Shown here in pieces: positions 61,944 to 64,000 of a DNA stretch of 64,000 bases. The position numbers and the translations under genes were made by a program. This stretch comes from Afipia sp. Its GTDB lineage: Bacteria; Pseudomonadota; Alphaproteobacteria; Rhizobiales; Xanthobacteraceae. The stretch's first letter is position 1. Each line of letters opens with the position of its first letter. The notes under the pieces were generated by a model. The model worked only from the letters and a program-made list of their open reading frames with translations. It was not told the origin of the DNA and made no database searches. The stretch is from the NCBI GenBank assembly GCA_030652315.1, contig JAUSAX010000038.1:1-64000 (forward strand), given 5' to 3'.

Positions 61944-62013
61944 CCGCGCGGTTTCCGTGGGTGGCGGGGCGTTTTTCTCTGAAATCGCGCGACGGGGGTG
62001 GGTGTCGACAGCA

Positions 62014-62397
62014 ATGGCGAACGGCACGCACAACAACAGTCGCGGCGAGGGGGAACGAGACAAACCGCCTGCCGACGAAGCTGCGCTCTCCGCAAGGCTC
62101 AACCGTCTGAATCATCGGCTTTCCGACCTCCGGAAAGATCGCAAGAACCAGACAGATCAGTCAGGAAGCGGGGCAGCCTCCGCCAACGCATCAGCGATGG
62201 CCCGGGGGTTTCGCCTCTCCTCCGAATTGATTGCAGGTGTCGTTGTCGGAGCGGTCATTGGCTGGGGTATCGACCGTCTCTTGTCGACATCCCCCTGGGG
62301 TCTGATCGTGTTTTTTCTGCTCGGCTTCACCGCCGGCGTGATCAACGTGATGCGGGCAGCCGGCGTCGCAAACCGCGATGAGTCTGATCGTTCCTGA
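62014..62397 (+). CDS. atpI: ATP synthase accessory protein AtpI
   Basis: The protein is 127 aa from the ATG at 62014. A ~60-residue charged cytoplasmic N-terminus (LNRLNHRLSDLRKDRKN) is followed by two helices with RLSSELIAGVVVGAVIGWGI and WGLIVFFLLGFTAGVINVMR, the AtpI hallmark. It assists assembly of the c-ring or Mg2+ uptake. It is the first gene of the atpI-atpB-atpE-atpF' cluster, 102 bases upstream of atpB. Confidence 0.92.
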   Translation: MANGTHNNSRGEGERDKPPADEAALSARLNRLNHRLSDLRKDRKNQTDQSGSGAASANASAMARGFRLSSELIAGVVVGAVIGWGIDRLLSTSPWGLIVFFLLGFTAGVINVMRAAGVANRDESDRS

Positions 62398-62499
62398 CAA
62401 GGTCCCGCGACCGGTCCTGGGAATCGCTTGGAATTTCAAGCCAGCTCGCTGGCGGGTGTTACTGTCCGGCACGCCGGCAAAGATGAAAGACGAACGTGG

Positions 62500-63249
62500 A
62501 TGGCCGATCCGATCCATCAATTTGAGATCCAGAAGATCTTCTCGCTGGGCCACATCGGCGGTCAGGAGATCGCGTTCACCAACTCATCGGCCTACATGTT
62601 CGGCGCGGTTGCCGTCGTCTCATTGCTGATGATCGGCGGCAGCGCCGGACGCCATCTGGTCCCCACCCGTTTCCAGTCCGTCGCGGAACTGTCCTATGAA
62701 TTCGTCGGGAACACGCTGAGAGAAAGCGTCGGCGACGAAGGCATGAAGTTCTTCCCCTTCGTGTTCTCGCTGTTCATGTTCATCCTGACCGCAAACATGA
62801 TCGGCATCATTCCCTACACCTTCACCGTGACCAGCCACCTCATCGTCACGCTGGCGCTGGCGCTGATGGTGTTCCTGACCGTGCTGCTCTACGGCATTTA
62901 CAAGAACGGCTTCAAATTCTTCAAGCTGTTCGTGCCCAGTGGCATTCCGCTTTATATCCTGCCGCTCATCATGGTGATCGAGGTGATCTCGTTCCTGTCG
63001 CGGCCGGTGTCCCACTCCGTGCGTCTGTTCGCGAACATGCTGGCAGGTCACATCACCCTCAAGGTGTTTGCGGGATTCGTAACATCGCTGAGCGCGCTCG
63101 GCGCTGTGGGCATCTTCGGTTCGATATTGCCGCTGGCGATGACGACCGCGCTCACCGGCCTCGAAATTCTCGTGGCTTTCCTGCAGGCCTACGTCTTCAC
63201 CATCCTGACCTGCATCTACCTCAACGACGCACTTCATCCCGGACACTGA
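62500..63249 (+). CDS. atpB: F0 ATP synthase subunit a (main copy)
   Basis: The protein is 249 aa from the ATG at 62500 ([14 protein letters not shown]); the track adds 24 codons. The channel helix [18 protein letters not shown] has the essential Arg175 and Asn179, and the C-terminus is [21 protein letters not shown]. Together with the c-ring it forms the proton path of the F1F0 ATP synthase. A second, diverged copy is at 31859 (see there). Confidence 0.98.
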   Translation: MADPIHQFEIQKIFSLGHIGGQEIAFTNSSAYMFGAVAVVSLLMIGGSAGRHLVPTRFQSVAELSYEFVGNTLRESVGDEGMKFFPFVFSLFMFILTANMIGIIPYTFTVTSHLIVTLALALMVFLTVLLYGIYKNGFKFFKLFVPSGIPLYILPLIMVIEVISFLSRPVSHSVRLFANMLAGHITLKVFAGFVTSLSALGAVGIFGSILPLAMTTALTGLEILVAFLQAYVFTILTCIYLNDALHPGH

Positions 63250-63312
63250 CCTCAGACACTGGCCGGATTTCACTCATCCACTGACACCAACATCCCAAGA
63301 AGGAGTTTCACC

Positions 63313-63540
63313 ATGGATCCAGTTGCAGCAAAGTACATCGGCGCCGGCATCGCTTGTCTCGGCATGGGCGGCGCAGGTATCGGCGTCGGCATGATCTTCA
63401 GCCAGTTCCTCAACGGCGCGCTTCGCAACCCGTCGGCCTCGCAGGGCCAGTTCGCGAATCTGATTTTCGGCTTCGCCGTGACGGAAGCGCTCGGCATCTT
63501 CTCGCTGCTCGTCGCGCTGCTGCTGTTGTTCGCCGTCTGA
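63313..63540 (+). CDS. atpE: F0 ATP synthase subunit c
   Basis: The protein is 75 aa with two membrane helices joined by a polar loop ([14 protein letters not shown]). The proton-carrying Glu is in [31 protein letters not shown] in helix 1 is the Gly-rich ring contact. No sodium-binding pattern is seen. AAGGAG precedes the ATG. It is 63 bases after atpB. Confidence 0.98.
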   Translation: MDPVAAKYIGAGIACLGMGGAGIGVGMIFSQFLNGALRNPSASQGQFANLIFGFAVTEALGIFSLLVALLLLFAV

Positions 63541-63605
63541 TTTCAGATGATGCGTTCGCCGCGGGGCCGTTAACGCGCCGCGGCTGACGCCTACAGGAGA
63601 CGCTC

Positions 63606-64000
63606 ATGGCGACGGGTCAGGGCACTGCAAAGGGCACGACCGCCCACACCGCGGCAGACGGACATGGCAAGGCGGGGTTTCCGCCTTTCCAGAAGGAGAC
63701 GTTTGCCTCGCAGCTGGTGTCGTTCGCGATCGCCTTTGCGTTGCTTTACTTCATTGTGTCGAAGTTCGCGCTTCCGCGCGTCGGCGGCATTATCTCGAAC
63801 CGCGAAAGCGTGATCGAAAACGATCTCGCCGAGGCGCAGAAGCTGAAAGACGAGTCCGATCAAGCTCTGAAGGCTTATGAAACCGAGCTTGCCGATGCGC
63901 GGGCGCGGGCTCAGGCCATCGGATCCGAGACTCGCGACAAGCTGAACGCGCAGGCCGAAAGCGACCGCAAGGCGCTGGAAGCCAGCCTCGCGGCCAAACT
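63606..64000 (+). CDS. atpG: F0 ATP synthase subunit b' (3' end beyond window)
   Basis: The N-terminal ~131 residues are visible. A polar start ([19 protein letters not shown]) precedes one membrane helix, [22 protein letters not shown], then a long charged coiled coil ([20 protein letters not shown]). Subunit b' pairs with b in the peripheral stalk of alphaproteobacterial ATP synthases. AGGAGA lies 5 bases before the ATG. The gene runs off the window; atpF should follow. Confidence 0.93.
   Translation, partial: MATGQGTAKGTTAHTAADGHGKAGFPPFQKETFASQLVSFAIAFALLYFIVSKFALPRVGGIISNRESVIENDLAEAQKLKDESDQALKAYETELADARARAQAIGSETRDKLNAQAESDRKALEASLAAK

Overview
The window reads as one chromosomal segment of an alphaproteobacterium of the Nitrobacteraceae/Bradyrhizobiaceae group (Bradyrhizobium, Rhodopseudomonas, Nitrobacter, Afipia). 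The evidence is GC-rich coding sequence, cell-cycle genes confined to alphaproteobacteria (RcdA/DUF1465, TrcR/DUF1013), an ALAS-type hemA, the block murA-DUF2948-hisD-UPF0262-phosphatase-maf-yacG, an atpI-atpB-atpE-atpF' cluster and many short dispersed palindromes between genes. No prophage, transposase or CRISPR array was found. Species cannot be decided from the sequence alone.

Layout. 0-15.8 kb: LemA (cut by the edge), a crotonase-fold enzyme, an ABC exporter, rpmE, rcdA, a quinone oxidoreductase, an EAL protein with a degenerate GGDEF domain, YqgE, a DsbD-N-like protein, a peroxiredoxin, ispH-thrB-rnhA and trcR. 15.8-17.4 kb: a repeat-rich, gene-poor stretch with a 166-bp multi-hairpin element and three tiny genes, followed by a Crp/Fnr regulator. 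18-30 kb: DsbA-like protein, PhnA-like protein, prpE, a DUF1850-TPR protein divergent from a Bug-type binding protein, an MFS_3 exporter, a thioesterase plus exported lysozyme-like protein, and an exported UlaG-like hydrolase. 30-33.1 kb: an accessory cassette (SPW protein, YbaK protein, an orphan second ATP synthase subunit a, and an SMR exporter of Gdx type). 33-41.5 kb: acyl-CoA dehydrogenase, tRNA-Phe and the cell-envelope/histidine block. 41.5-50 kb: a cNMP-domain FAD oxidoreductase with a UBP zinc finger, tRNA-Thr, a chemoreceptor and bioB. 50-61.7 kb: metallo-hydrolase, hemA with an upstream FixK/FNR-like box, a FixJ-type regulator, a symporter-type hybrid kinase with a NarL-type regulator, and a large MHS permease. 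62-64 kb: the main F0 genes, cut by the right edge.

The most interesting signal is in the accessory cassette. Two pairs of short hairpins with ACGA and ACGG loops, the hallmark of guanidine-II (mini-ykkC) riboswitches, precede two genes. One pair directly precedes the Gdx-type exporter, as expected. The other precedes the orphan atpB, whose product keeps the essential channel arginine but has Val where the main copy has the conserved Asn (position 179). This suggests an unreported guanidine-responsive F0 subunit a. The cassette lies between two copies of a 26-bp sequence (24/26 identical) that derives from the start of the neighbouring hydrolase gene, plus a shared 13-mer, so it looks like an insertion or duplication scar.

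At least seven families of palindromic repeats fill the intergenic gaps. One family forms paired CTAG-bounded palindromes. Another (GCATGATC...GATCATGC) abuts gene ends closely enough to carry a stop codon. Several ORF-track proteins have false N-termini that are only translated repeat, and starts were corrected for these.
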